This document shows positions 35,178-45,015 of a stretch of 64,000 nucleotides of DNA, in pieces; the first letter of the stretch is position 1, and each line of letters starts with the position of its first letter. The translations under genes and the position numbers were made by a program. Source of the DNA: Lentzea aerocolonigenes (GTDB taxonomy: Bacteria; Actinomycetota; Actinomycetes; Mycobacteriales; Pseudonocardiaceae); assembly GCF_000955955.1 (NCBI RefSeq), contig NZ_JYJG01000007.1, forward strand, positions 94,772-158,771. The letters are read 5' to 3'. Below the pieces are notes generated by a model, which searched no databases, was not told where the DNA came from, and saw only the letters and a list, made by a program, of their open reading frames with translations.

Positions 35178-37784
35178 ATGTCCGACCGAGCGTCGGCCCC
35201 CGTGTCGGACTCGGCCGCCTGGTCGGCCAAGTCGACCAACCGCGCGTTCAGCGCGTTCGCCGTCACCCTCCTGGTGGCCGGCGTCGTCTGCGCGGGCATG
35301 GTCGCGGCATGGCTCCCGGAGAAGGAGAACACCTCTCTCTTCTGGATCGGCCCCCTTCTCGTCGTCGGCTTCCTGCTGGCGGAACAGCTCGCGATCAACG
35401 TCGACGTCCGCAGCGGCGTCGCGTGGACGATCTCCTTCACCGAGATCCCGCTGGTCCTGGGCTTGCTCGTAGCACCGTTCGAGGTCGTGCTCGCCGCGCA
35501 CGTGGTCGCTGGCGTGGGCACGTTGCTCGGCAGGCGGATCCTCGACCGCGCCGTCTACAACGCCGGCCTCATGTTCATGGAGATCTCGGTCGCGTTCGCC
35601 GCCGCCGAGGCCGTGAACAGGATGATCGGTGCGGGCGGACCGTTCTGGGCGGGCGCGTTCGTCGGCACCATCACCGTGCCGTTGCTCGCGAGCGTGCTGG
35701 GCCTCTGCGCGTTGCGGCTCATGGGCAAGTCGATGCGCGTGGGCAACAGCGTCCGTCTCGTGCTGCAGACGCTCGTCGTGGCGCTGCTGAACACCTCGGC
35801 CGGCCTCGTCGGCTACCAGATCGTCTCCACCACCGAGTGGGGCGGCGTCCTGATCATCCTGGTGCTCGCGGGCATCGTGGCCACCTACCTCGCCTACTCG
35901 GGACTGCTGCGGGAGCAGCGCGACCTCGAGGCGCTGAGCGAGGTCAGCCTCCGCGTCGCGAGATCGGGACAGCACGGCACCGGCCCGCGCCAGCCGGACG
36001 ACGACCTGACGACGGGCGTCGAAGAGGACGAGTGGCAGCTCATCGCGGAACGCATCCGCGAGCAGCTCAACGCGAACCGGGTCGTGCTGCGCCTGCGCAC
36101 CGACCCGCAGGAAGCCATGATCACCCTCGTCGCCGGCGAACCGCTGCCGGAGGAGATGGCCGCCACCGACCCGCGGGCCGTGCGCGAGGACCCGATCCTG
36201 CAGCTGCCCGGCACGCACGTCCGCTACTACCGCGTGGCCGATGCCACCGAGGACGTCACCGAGGCCCTGCTGCGGCGTGACGCGCAAGAAGCGCTCGTCG
36301 TCCCGTTACGGGGTGCGACCCAGCTGCTCGGCGCGGTCGAGGCGCACGACCGGCTCTCGCGCTGGCGTGGTTTCGGCAAGGCGGACATCCAGCTGTTGCG
36401 CACCCTGGCCTCGCACCTCGCGACGGCCGTCGACAACCGGCGCCTGCTGGCCCGGTTGCGTCACGACGCCTACCACGACCCGCTGACCGGCCTGCTGAAC
36501 CGGCCGGGCCTGCGCGAGGCGTGCGCCGAACCGTTGCGCGAGTCCCAGAAGGGCGTGGTGCTGCGCATCGACCTCGACATCCTGTCGACGGTGTCCGATG
36601 CGCTGGGCCAGGCCTGGGGCAACCGCATGGTCGTCGCGGCCGGACGCCGGCTGCGTGACGCTCTCGGCGCCGACGTTCCGTTGGCGCGCTTGGAAGGTGG
36701 CGCTTTCGCCGCTTTCCTCGACGACTCGCGTGCCGGTGAAGCGCACGAGATCGCGGAACGGCTGCGGGCCGGGCTTTCCGTGCCCTATCCCGTGGATCGG
36801 CTCACGGTCGAGGCCTCCGCGGTCGTCGGGTACGCGTCCAAAGCGGACTCCGAGACCGAGGACCCGGACCCCGACGCGTTGCTGCAGCGGGCGGACGTCG
36901 CCGTGCGCGCGACGTCGGAGGGCACGCCGGTCAAGGCCTACGCGCCGTCGATGGGCCACCTGTTCCTGCGGCGCTTCCAGCTCGTGACGCAGTTCCGCCA
37001 GGCCGTCGAGACGGGCCAGATCTCGGTGCACTACCAGCCGAAGGTCGCCCTGCCGTCGCGTCAGGTCGTGGGCGCGGAAGCGTTGGTGCGCTGGACACAT
37101 CCGGAGTTCGGCCGCGTCGACCCGGACGAGTTCGTGCCCGCCGTCGAGGCCACCGGTCTGGTGGACGTGCTGACGGACTTCGTGATGGATCGCGCTCTCG
37201 AACGCGTGCGCCGCTGGCTCGACCGCGGGCTGCGGATGTCCATCGCGGTCAACCTGTCCGTGCGGACGCTGGGCGACGAGGACTTCCCGAACCGCGTGTC
37301 GGCCGCTCTGGCACGCCACGACGTGCCGTCCGGGCTGCTGACCTTCGAGCTCACGGAGTCGGGCGTCATGGCCGATCCCGAGCGCGCTCTGCCGGTGCTG
37401 CGGCGCCTGCACGCTATCGGCGTCGTGCTGGCGGTCGACGACTTCGGCACCGGCTACTCGTCACTCGCGTACCTGCGGCAGCTGCCGGTGGACGAGGTGA
37501 AGATCGACAAGTCGTTCGTGCTCGGGATGGGCACGGATCTCGGTGACATGGCCGTGGTCCGGTCGATCGTGGAGCTCGGGCACTCGCTCGGTCTTGTGGT
37601 TGTCGCGGAAGGCGTTGAGGACGACGCGGCTCGCGATCAACTCGTGGGCATGGGTTGCGATGTGGCGCAGGGCTACCTGATCTCGCGTCCGCTGTCCGAG
37701 GACCGCTTCGAGGCGTGGCTGCGCGCCCGAACGGTGCAGGTCAGGGGCGCCCGCGATGAGACGGTGCTCACCTTGGTCCACTGA
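35178..37784 (+). CDS. Membrane c-di-GMP phosphodiesterase with degenerate GGDEF, GAF and intact EAL
   Basis: 868 aa. Residues 20-255 form about eight transmembrane helices (MASE-like sensor). A GAF-like domain spans about 290-425 and a GGDEF-fold domain about 430-590, in which the active-site motif reads EGGAF (near 504), so cyclase activity is unlikely. The C-terminal EAL domain from about 610 keeps its catalytic set: AEALVRW (632), ELTES, DDFGTGYSSL (753), KIDKSF (774), AEGVED and QGY. It should hydrolyse c-di-GMP, possibly tuned by the degenerate domain. ATG 35178 with GAGGAGG four bases upstream is preferred to earlier starts. Confidence 0.92.
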   Translation: MSDRASAPVSDSAAWSAKSTNRAFSAFAVTLLVAGVVCAGMVAAWLPEKENTSLFWIGPLLVVGFLLAEQLAINVDVRSGVAWTISFTEIPLVLGLLVAPFEVVLAAHVVAGVGTLLGRRILDRAVYNAGLMFMEISVAFAAAEAVNRMIGAGGPFWAGAFVGTITVPLLASVLGLCALRLMGKSMRVGNSVRLVLQTLVVALLNTSAGLVGYQIVSTTEWGGVLIILVLAGIVATYLAYSGLLREQRDLEALSEVSLRVARSGQHGTGPRQPDDDLTTGVEEDEWQLIAERIREQLNANRVVLRLRTDPQEAMITLVAGEPLPEEMAATDPRAVREDPILQLPGTHVRYYRVADATEDVTEALLRRDAQEALVVPLRGATQLLGAVEAHDRLSRWRGFGKADIQLLRTLASHLATAVDNRRLLARLRHDAYHDPLTGLLNRPGLREACAEPLRESQKGVVLRIDLDILSTVSDALGQAWGNRMVVAAGRRLRDALGADVPLARLEGGAFAAFLDDSRAGEAHEIAERLRAGLSVPYPVDRLTVEASAVVGYASKADSETEDPDPDALLQRADVAVRATSEGTPVKAYAPSMGHLFLRRFQLVTQFRQAVETGQISVHYQPKVALPSRQVVGAEALVRWTHPEFGRVDPDEFVPAVEATGLVDVLTDFVMDRALERVRRWLDRGLRMSIAVNLSVRTLGDEDFPNRVSAALARHDVPSGLLTFELTESGVMADPERALPVLRRLHAIGVVLAVDDFGTGYSSLAYLRQLPVDEVKIDKSFVLGMGTDLGDMAVVRSIVELGHSLGLVVVAEGVEDDAARDQLVGMGCDVAQGYLISRPLSEDRFEAWLRARTVQVRGARDETVLTLVH

Positions 37785-37857
37785 GGCGGCCCCCCGATTT
37801 CGTTCTTGGTGGACGCCTGTTGTAGAGTTCTCCTTGCTCGACAGGAACGAAGAGCAA

Positions 37858-37933
37858 GCCCCTTTAGCTCAGTCGGCAGAGCGTCTCCATGGTAAGGAGA
37901 AGGTCTACGGTTCGATTCCGTAAAGGGGCTCCA
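37858..37933 (+). tRNA. tRNA-Thr (GGT)
   Basis: Acceptor GCCCCTT (37858-37864) pairs with AAGGGGC (37923-37929), and CCA is encoded at 37931-37933. Anticodon stem TCTCC/GGAGA with loop ATGGTAA gives anticodon GGT. T-loop TTCGATT is present. Confidence 0.97.
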
Positions 37934-37940
37934 CGACTCG

Positions 37941-37962
37941 GCCGCGATGTCAGCATCGCGGC
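37941..37962 (+). terminator. Hairpin between tRNA-Thr and tRNA-Met
   Basis: GCCGCGATG / CATCGCGGC, nine pairs with a TCAG loop, followed by TTGTGTTGTG. May end or process the tRNA-Thr transcript. Confidence 0.6.
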
Positions 37963-37975
37963 TTGTGTTGTGTAA

Positions 37976-38048
37976 AGCGGTGTAGCTCAGTTGGTAGAGC
38001 AAGCGGCTCATAATCGCTGTGTCGCCGGTTCAAGTCCGGCCACCGCTA
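37976..38048 (+). tRNA. tRNA-Met (CAT)
   Basis: Acceptor AGCGGTG (37976-37982) pairs with CACCGCT (38041-38047); T-stem GCCGG/CCGGC with loop TTCAAGT. Anticodon loop CTCATAA gives CAT at 38009-38011. The first A-T acceptor pair indicates elongator rather than initiator type; a lysidine-modified Ile tRNA cannot be excluded by eye. CCA not encoded. Confidence 0.93.
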
Positions 38049-38136
38049 CTCAGCAAGATCCCCGCCGGGCGGTAAGCCCGCACCGGGTGCCTCACTCTGA
38101 GGCCGGGGCGAGTGCGCTCTCAGGAAGGCAAGGACC

Positions 38137-38301
38137 GTGGCTGCAACCGACGTACGCCCGAAGATCACCCTCGCGTGCGAGGAGTGCAAGCACCGGAACT
38201 ACATCACCAGGAAGAACCGGCGCAACGACCCGGACCGCCTGGAGATCAAGAAGTTCTGCCCGAACTGCAAGACGCACCGCGCGCACAAGGAAACCCGCTG
38301 A
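38137..38301 (+). CDS. rpmG: 50S ribosomal protein L33
   Basis: 54 aa, standard L33 length. Zinc-ribbon form with two CxxC pairs (CEEC and CPNC). [20 protein letters not shown] is typical. GTG start. Same order as in mycobacteria: rpmG, hadA, hadB, then tRNA-Trp-secE-nusG. Followed by a strong terminator. Confidence 0.97.
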   Translation: MAATDVRPKITLACEECKHRNYITRKNRRNDPDRLEIKKFCPNCKTHRAHKETR

Positions 38302-38320
38302 GCGCGTAGCGAATCTTCGA

Positions 38321-38352
38321 CGAGGCCCGTCCCGCAACTGGGGCGGGCCTCG
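38321..38352 (+). terminator. Terminator after rpmG
   Basis: CGAGGCCCGTCCC / GGGGCGGGCCTCG, 13 pairs with one G-U and a six-base loop. Confidence 0.8.
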
Positions 38353-38381
38353 CCGTTTCTCCAGGCGTATAGGCTGCTCAG

Positions 38382-38831
38382 GTGCCTCTCGACCCCGCTT
38401 TCACCGGACGTAGTTATCCGCCGTCGACGCCGTACGACGTGAGCCGCGAGAAGATCCGCGAGTTCGCCGACGCCATCGGTGCGACCAGCCCGGCCTACCG
38501 CGACGCCGAAGCCGCGAAGGCGTTGGGGCACAGGGATGTCATCGCACCGCCGACGTTCGCGATCGTGGTGTCGATGAAGACCAACGAGACGGTCATGTTC
38601 GACCCGGAGCTGAAGCTCGACTACAGCCGGGTCGTGCACGGCGACCAGAGCTTCACCCACCACCGCCCCATCACCGCGGGCGACCAGCTCGTGTGCGTGG
38701 CGCACATCGACGCCATCACGTCCCGCATGGGCAACGACATGGTGACTGTGCGGACGGAGATCAGCACGGTCGACGGCGAGCTCGTCACGACCGCCAAGTC
38801 GATGCTCGTCGTGAGGGGAGAAGACGCGTGA
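38382..38831 (+). CDS. hadA: (3R)-hydroxyacyl-ACP dehydratase subunit HadA
   Basis: 149-aa hot-dog-fold protein of the MaoC-like N-terminal type (FAS1 DH region). HadA is the non-catalytic, substrate-binding half that pairs with HadB in a FAS-II dehydratase. Features: SYPPSTPYDVSREKIREFAD and VVHGDQSFTHHRPITAGD. A -10-like TAGGCT at 38370-38375 lies six bases before the GTG, so the mRNA may be leaderless. Overlaps hadB (GTGA). Confidence 0.92.
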   Translation: MPLDPAFTGRSYPPSTPYDVSREKIREFADAIGATSPAYRDAEAAKALGHRDVIAPPTFAIVVSMKTNETVMFDPELKLDYSRVVHGDQSFTHHRPITAGDQLVCVAHIDAITSRMGNDMVTVRTEISTVDGELVTTAKSMLVVRGEDA

Positions 38832-39247
38832 CTCCGAAGATCGTCGCTGAAGTCGGCACCGAGCTGCCGGCGCTGTCCGTCCGCCTCAAGCGCGACGACC
38901 TGGTCCGCTACGCGGGCGCCTCGCTGGACTTCAACCCCATCCACTGGAACGAGAAGACCGCGAAGGACGTCGGCCTCCCGGACGTCATCGCGCACGGCAT
39001 GCTGACGATGGCCGTGGCGTCGCGGATCGTCGCGGAGTGGATCGGCGACCCCGGCGCGATCGTCGAGTACGGCTGCCGGTTCGGCCGGCCGGTCGTGGTG
39101 CCCAACGACGACGAGGGTGCACTGGTCGAGGTGTCCGCGAAAGTCACCAAGGACTTCGAAGACGGAACTGTGAAGGTCAACATCAACGCGGCCTTCGCGG
39201 GCAAGTCGGTCCTGACCGGGGCTTTTGCTCGCGTACGTGTTCTTTGA
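38828..39247 (+). CDS. hadB: (3R)-hydroxyacyl-ACP dehydratase subunit HadB
   Basis: 139-aa catalytic hot-dog subunit. The Asp/His dyad is in SLDFNPIHWNE, the hydratase 2 motif. It dehydrates 3-hydroxyacyl-ACP in fatty-acid elongation. In mycobacteria a third gene, hadC, follows for mycolate chains; here a terminator and tRNA-Trp follow instead. Confidence 0.94.
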   Translation: MTPKIVAEVGTELPALSVRLKRDDLVRYAGASLDFNPIHWNEKTAKDVGLPDVIAHGMLTMAVASRIVAEWIGDPGAIVEYGCRFGRPVVVPNDDEGALVEVSAKVTKDFEDGTVKVNINAAFAGKSVLTGAFARVRVL

Positions 39248-39253
39248 CACACG

Positions 39254-39277
39254 GGGTCGGGCACAGTTGCCCGACCC
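39254..39277 (+). terminator. Terminator after hadB
   Basis: GGGTCGGGCA / TGCCCGACCC, ten perfect pairs with a CAGT loop. Confidence 0.8.
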
Positions 39278-39349
39278 TGATTCGTGTTCTCGGCACTCGT
39301 ATGGGTAGGCTGTGCGACAGGCCGCTCGGCAAATGCTTGGGCGGTCTGG

Positions 39350-39380
39350 TTGGAGTGGTCCGGGGATGCTCCCGTACACT
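39350..39380 (+). promoter_or_regulatory. Candidate promoter of tRNA-Trp-secE-nusG
   Basis: TTGGAG (39350-39355) and TACACT (39375-39380) spaced 19 bases, about 40 bases upstream of tRNA-Trp. Spacing is a little long. Confidence 0.4.
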
Positions 39381-39420
39381 TTCAATCTTGTGCGCCAGGG
39401 GGTCTCGTTCGGGATCTCAA

Positions 39421-39493
<73 letters not shown>

Positions 39494-39527
39494 CTGTCGA
39501 AGCGTCATCGGTCGAGTGGAGGACGGC

Positions 39528-40794
<1,267 letters not shown>

Positions 40795-40795
40795 G

Positions 40796-40819
40796 CGGTT
40801 TCCCTGCGAAGGGAGACCG
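40796..40819 (+). terminator. Hairpin between nusG and rplK
   Basis: CGGTTTCCCT / AGGGAGACCG, ten pairs with one G-U and a GCGA tetraloop, immediately after the nusG stop. It may be a partial terminator or a processing site in the nusG-rplK transcript. Confidence 0.5.
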
Positions 40820-40881
40820 ATCGGCCACGCTGCGGCTGGCAGGGCCGCGCGCGGACACCGCAATAACAGGAAGTACGGACA

Positions 40882-41316
40882 ATGCCACCCAAGAAGAAGA
40901 AGCTGTCAGCGATCATCAAGCTGCAGATCAAGGCTGGTGCCGCCAACCCGGCGCCGCCCGTTGGTCCCGCGCTGGGTCAGCACGGCGTCAACATCATGGA
41001 GTTCTGCAAGGCCTACAACGCCGCGACCGAGTCGCAGCGCGGTCAGGTCGTGCCGGTTGAGATCTCCGTGTACGAAGACCGTTCGTTCGACTTCAAGCTG
41101 AAGACCCCGCCGGCCGCGCGACTCATCCTCGCCGCCGCTGGTGTTGAGAAGGGCTCCGGCGAGCCGCACCGCCTCAAGGTCGCCAAGGTGACCATGGAGC
41201 AGGTCCGCCAGATCGCCCAGACCAAGATGGTCGACCTGAACGCGAACGACATCGACCAGGCCGCGAAGATCATCGCCGGCACCGCCCGTTCCATGGGCAT
41301 CACGGTCGAAGGCTGA
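40882..41316 (+). CDS. rplK: 50S ribosomal protein L11
   Basis: 144 aa, standard length. Conserved features: the N-terminal [20 protein letters not shown] and [18 protein letters not shown], and the rRNA-binding C-terminal half. It forms the GTPase-associated centre and the thiostrepton site. It precedes rplA, as in most bacteria. Confidence 0.98.
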
Positions 41317-41396
41317 TCACACCCTCTTTTAGCAAGCGTGGGAGAGCCGAGCGCGGCTCATTCACCACGAACTGATCCACGGTAAGGACAGAAGTT

Positions 41397-42107
41397 ATGA
41401 AGCGCAGCAAGGCCTACAAGGCCGCCGCCGAGCTGGTGGACCGGGAGCGGCTGTACTCGCCGCTGGAGGCCGCCAAGCTCGCCAAGGAAACGTCCAAGGT
41501 GAAGCTGGACTCCACCGTCGAGGTTGCGATCCGCCTCGGCGTCGACCCTCGCAAGGCCGACCAGATGGTCCGCGGCACCGTGAACCTGCCGCACGGTACG
41601 GGCAAGACCGCCCGCGTGATCGTCTTCGCAACCGGTGACAAGGCCGCTGAGGCCGAGGCCGCCGGTGCGGACGCCGTTGGCTCCGAGGACCTGATCGAGC
41701 GCATCCAGGGTGGCTGGCTCGACTTCGACGCCGCGATCGCGACCCCCGACCAGATGGCGAAGGTCGGCCGCATCGCCCGCATCCTTGGCCCGCGTGGCCT
41801 GATGCCGAACCCGAAGACCGGCACCGTGACCCCCGAGGTCACGAAGGCGGTGAACGACATCAAGGGCGGTAAGATCAACTTCCGCGTTGACAAGCAGGCC
41901 AACCTGCACTTCGTCATCGGCAAGGTGTCGTTCGACCCCGAGAAGCTGGTCGAGAACTACGCGGCTGCTCTGGACGAGGTGCTCCGCGCCAAGCCGTCCG
42001 CCGCCAAGGGCCGGTACGTCAAGAAGGTCACCGTCTCCACGACGATGGGCCCTGGCATCCCGGTTGACCCGAACCGCACCCGCAACCTGCTGGTGGACGA
42101 GGCCTGA
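41397..42107 (+). CDS. rplA: 50S ribosomal protein L1
   Basis: 236 aa, typical L1. Features are [20 protein letters not shown] and [19 protein letters not shown], then [13 protein letters not shown] near the end. A six-pair hairpin GAGCCG/CGGCTC in the leader (41344-41359) might take part in autoregulation, but this is weak. A strong terminator follows. Confidence 0.98.
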   Translation: MKRSKAYKAAAELVDRERLYSPLEAAKLAKETSKVKLDSTVEVAIRLGVDPRKADQMVRGTVNLPHGTGKTARVIVFATGDKAAEAEAAGADAVGSEDLIERIQGGWLDFDAAIATPDQMAKVGRIARILGPRGLMPNPKTGTVTPEVTKAVNDIKGGKINFRVDKQANLHFVIGKVSFDPEKLVENYAAALDEVLRAKPSAAKGRYVKKVTVSTTMGPGIPVDPNRTRNLLVDEA

Positions 42108-42131
42108 GCCTCGCGGTTCTAGTTCTGCTGT

Positions 42132-42162
42132 GAACGGCCCCCGGAGCTTCCGGGGGCCGTTC
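42132..42162 (+). terminator. Terminator after rplA
   Basis: GAACGGCCCCCGGA / TCCGGGGGCCGTTC, 14 perfect pairs with a GCT loop, ending the rplK-rplA unit; also facing the minus-strand remnant next door. Confidence 0.85.
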
Positions 42163-42170
42163 GCGTTGTG

Positions 42171-42690
42171 TCACAAGGGTTTGCGGGCCACCAGCAGGAA
42201 CATCAGCGGCGCCGCGAAGAAGTCGCCGGTTCGCAGTTCGGCCAGCCACCGCCCGCCGTCCGCCCGGTCGATCGCACCTGCCCGGATCGCTCGTTCCGTG
42301 TTGCGGCTGAAGGCGAAGATGGTGTCCGCCAAGGCGAAGTCGCGGAACACCGGCGCGGCGCTGTACACCGCCTCGACCTCGAAGCCGGCTTGCTCGGCGA
42401 GTCTGGCAGCCCGGCCGGCTTGAGCACGCGCAGGAGTTCGGCCAGGACCGCGGACGGGTCTGCGACGTGCTGGAGGGCGCGATCCATGCGGGCCCCGGTC
42501 GAAGGTGGCGTCCGCGAACGGCAGCGCGTGCCCGTCGGCCAGGTGGATCGCGACGTGCGGGTGGCCGTGGAACCGTGCCTTGGCGGCGTCGACCATCTTC
42601 TGGTCGATGTCGACACCGACGACGCGGCCGGACGTGGTGACCGCGTCCGCCAGGGCTCGGTACCCCCCAGTGCATTTGGTATGCACCCCG
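42171..42690 (-). pseudogene. Decayed SAM methyltransferase
   Basis: Parts of a class I methyltransferase are spread over two frames. Segment 1 (TTSGRVVGVDIDQKMVDAAK, then LADGHALPFADATFD) breaks near 42500. Segment 2 (MDRALQHVADPSAVLAELLR, then VLKPAG) is in another frame. Segment 3 (RLAEQAGFEVEAVYSAAPVF to ARKPL and the stop) returns to the first frame. Motif I is damaged (KCTGGY where GCGTGGY is expected), and about 70-80 residues between segments 2 and 3 are missing. Several independent lesions argue for true decay rather than a sequencing error. Confidence 0.7.
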
Positions 42691-42691
42691 A

Positions 42692-43405
42692 TCAACCACA
42701 GGTGCTGGGGGACCAGTCGGTGATGACCCAGCCGGAGCCGACCTTCTCCACGACGAACGTGCCCAGGCGCGGGCCGCCTTCCACGGTCAGCTCGCACGAG
42801 TTGATCGTGACCTTGCTGGTCGTCGGGGTCTTGAGCATCTCCGGCGGGAACATGACCTGCTGGTACTTGTCGACGCTGGTGACCTTGGTCTTCAGCTCCT
42901 TGACCGCGGCCGCGCAATCGCTTGCGCCGTGAGCGTTGGCGAACTTCTGACGAGTGTCCTCGCGCAGGATGAGCGTGCAGGCGCGGGTCGTGTCGGCGAA
43001 CGACACGTGCTTGTAGAACATGCCGACGGTGCCCTGCAGCCCGGCCGGTGCGGAGAGGCCCTGGGCCGCGCCGGTCACGCCGCCGCTGTCCGAGGCGATG
43101 TCGCCGGGGTCGTCGGTGCCGAAGAAGTGGTTGTAGACCCACATGACCGTGACGAGTGCGGCGACGGCGGTGAACAGACGCCAGAAGAGGCTGCTGCCCA
43201 GGAAGATCAGCAACCAGCGGAGCCAGTGGCGCGGCCGTTTGGGCGGCTCGAACGTCTGGGGCGCCTGACCCGTTGCCTCCTGGTAGCGCTGGAACTCCTG
43301 GAAGCGCTGGAACTCCTGGAACTGGCGGAGCTGCTCCGGGTCCACCTGAGGGGTAGGAGGCTGCGGCTGGCGGGGCGCGAGGTCCTTGCCGGGCTCGTCT
43401 GTCAC
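42692..43405 (-). CDS. Hypothetical single-pass membrane protein
   Basis: 237 aa. Cytoplasmic N-terminus with Gln/Phe repeats ([15 protein letters not shown]), one transmembrane helix around residues 70-95, and an extracytoplasmic domain with three cysteines (RACTLIL, SDCAAAV, NSCELTV) plus a terminal Cys. The outer part is reminiscent of NTF2-like folds but is not firmly assigned. GTG start. Function unknown. Confidence 0.75.
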   Translation of the reverse strand: MTDEPGKDLAPRQPQPPTPQVDPEQLRQFQEFQRFQEFQRYQEATGQAPQTFEPPKRPRHWLRWLLIFLGSSLFWRLFTAVAALVTVMWVYNHFFGTDDPGDIASDSGGVTGAAQGLSAPAGLQGTVGMFYKHVSFADTTRACTLILREDTRQKFANAHGASDCAAAVKELKTKVTSVDKYQQVMFPPEMLKTPTTSKVTINSCELTVEGGPRLGTFVVEKVGSGWVITDWSPSTCG

Positions 43406-43454
43406 AGGTCACATCATGCCGATTTGGTTCGGCGGACACGACTCGCGTAGTCTC

Positions 43455-43625
43455 ATCGGTGGTTCTACCGAAGACCGCTGGTTTTCTCCGCGAGGAGAAC
43501 GAAGGCCCCGTTGCAACACGGGCGGCCCGCGCAGGGAGGACGAGGCTCAGGTCAGTTGTGACGCCCCGTGCTGCTCATGCGCGAGGGCGTTTTTGTTGTT
43601 TCGGAGCCTTCTCGGCTGGCGGTCT
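43455..43625 (+). ncRNA. Ribosomal protein L10 leader RNA
   Basis: The region just before rplJ shows elements of the actinobacterial L10 leader: GAAGACCGCTGG, a hairpin TTCTCCGCGAGGAGAA followed by CGAAGG, and GCAGGGAGGACGAGG. It is followed by a pyrimidine/T-rich stretch (GCGTTTTTGTTG). L10(L12)4 binds such leaders to repress its own operon. Exact boundaries are approximate. Confidence 0.65.
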
Positions 43626-43650
43626 AACCCAGCCCAGAGAGGAGGCGATC

Positions 43651-44205
43651 ATGGCGAAGCCCACGAAGGTTACGGCGGTCGCTGAGCTTGCGGATCAGTT
43701 CCGCACCAGCTCGGCAGCGGTTGTCACTGAGTACCGTGGCCTCTCCATGGCGCAGCTCACCACGCTGCGTCGCGCTCTCGGCGCGGGCACCAAGTACACC
43801 GTCGCGAAGAACACGCTCGTCAAGCTCGCTGCTGCGGACGCCGGCGTGGAGGGCCTCGAGGCTCTTCTGTCCGGTCCGACCGCCATCGCGTTCGTCGAGG
43901 GCGAGCCCGTCGACGCCGCCAAGGCGATCCGCGACTTCGCGAAGGACAACAAGGCCCTGATCATCAAGGGCGGCTACATGGATGGCCGCCCCCTCTCGGT
44001 CGACGAGGTCACTGCGATTGCAGACCTCGAGACCCGTGAGGTGCTGCTCGCGAAGCTCGCGGGCGCGATGAAGGGCAACCTGGCCAAGGCCGCGGGTCTG
44101 TTCAACGCCCCGGCATCCCAGGTCGCTCGCCTGGCTGCTGCCCTGCAGGAGAAGAAGGCCGCTGCGGCTCCCGCCGCCGAGGCCGACGCTCCCGCCGAAA
44201 GCTGA
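43651..44205 (+). CDS. rplJ: 50S ribosomal protein L10
   Basis: 184 aa. The N-terminal rRNA-binding part includes [20 protein letters not shown] and [13 protein letters not shown]; the C-terminal Ala-rich helix binds L7/L12 dimers. ATG with GGAGG nearby; controlled by the upstream leader RNA. Forms an operon with rplL. Confidence 0.97.
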   Translation: MAKPTKVTAVAELADQFRTSSAAVVTEYRGLSMAQLTTLRRALGAGTKYTVAKNTLVKLAAADAGVEGLEALLSGPTAIAFVEGEPVDAAKAIRDFAKDNKALIIKGGYMDGRPLSVDEVTAIADLETREVLLAKLAGAMKGNLAKAAGLFNAPASQVARLAAALQEKKAAAAPAAEADAPAES

Positions 44206-44260
44206 TCACCCGAAGACACACCCGACGCTTTCGCGCGGGACATAGAAAGGAACGCCGATC

Positions 44261-44650
44261 ATGGCGAAGCTCAGCACCGACGAGCTGCTCGACGCTTTCA
44301 AGGAGATGACCCTCCTGGAGCTGTCCGCGTTCGTGAAGCAGTTCGAGGAGACCTTCGAGGTCACCGCCGCGGCTCCGGTCGCCGTTGCCGCTGTTGCCGG
44401 CCCCGCCGCCGGTGGCGCTGCCGAGGTCGAGGAGCAGACGGACTTCAACGTCATCCTCGAGTCGGCCGGCGACAAGAAGATCCAGGTCATCAAGGTCGTC
44501 CGCGAGGTCGTCTCGGGCCTGGGCCTGAAGGAGGCCAAGGAGCTGGTCGAGTCCGCTCCGAAGGCGATCCTCGAGGGCGTGGCGAAGGACGTCGCCGACG
44601 CCGCCAAGGAGAAGCTCGAGGCTGCCGGCGCCAAGATCACCCTCAAGTGA
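44261..44650 (+). CDS. rplL: 50S ribosomal protein L7/L12
   Basis: 129 aa. N-terminal dimerisation region, Ala/Val/Pro hinge ([17 protein letters not shown]), and the globular C-terminal domain [20 protein letters not shown]. It recruits translation factors. Followed by two hairpins at 44655-44734. Confidence 0.98.
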   Translation: MAKLSTDELLDAFKEMTLLELSAFVKQFEETFEVTAAAPVAVAAVAGPAAGGAAEVEEQTDFNVILESAGDKKIQVIKVVREVVSGLGLKEAKELVESAPKAILEGVAKDVADAAKEKLEAAGAKITLK

Positions 44651-44654
44651 TCTG

Positions 44655-44734
44655 AGCCCCTTCGGGGGCTTGCGCTCTGCCTTTGCAGTGCCTTGACGGG
44701 CGTGCACCTTTCAACGGGGGTGCACGCCCGTTTT
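44655..44734 (+). terminator. Double terminator after rplL
   Basis: First hairpin AGCCCC-TTCG-GGGGCT (44655-44670). Second and stronger: ACGGGCGTGCACC / GGTGCACGCCCGT (44696-44708 with 44719-44731), 13 perfect pairs followed by TTTT. It separates the ribosomal operon from the mce operon. Confidence 0.9.
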
Positions 44735-45015
44735 GCGTTTCCGCGACCGGGCGGGTGGCCGGCTTGCGTAGGGCGAGTCCTGTTCCGGCTCGCCCGCGGC
44801 TTCGCCTGGTGTGCTCGGGCTCACATGTGTCGTGAATTTCCCGGTTGTCGGGCAGTGGTCTAGGTGGCTGTGACCGTTTTGCGAGGTCACGCTGTGTGGT
44901 GTTATCTGAACGCAACCGGCATTAGGCCAACTGGTGAGTAACCTGCCGCGAACGAACTCGTTGCCCCAGTGTGACGCCGATCGCCTCGGCGTCTTGGGCG
45001 TGTGCGGAGGTGCGG
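44735..45015 (+). promoter_or_regulatory. Upstream region of the mce operon
   Basis: No gene seen. It holds a perfect inverted repeat GTGACC-N9-GGTCAC at 44870-44890, a possible operator. It must contain the promoter of the mkl-mce operon; I could not assign -35/-10 with confidence. Confidence 0.4.
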
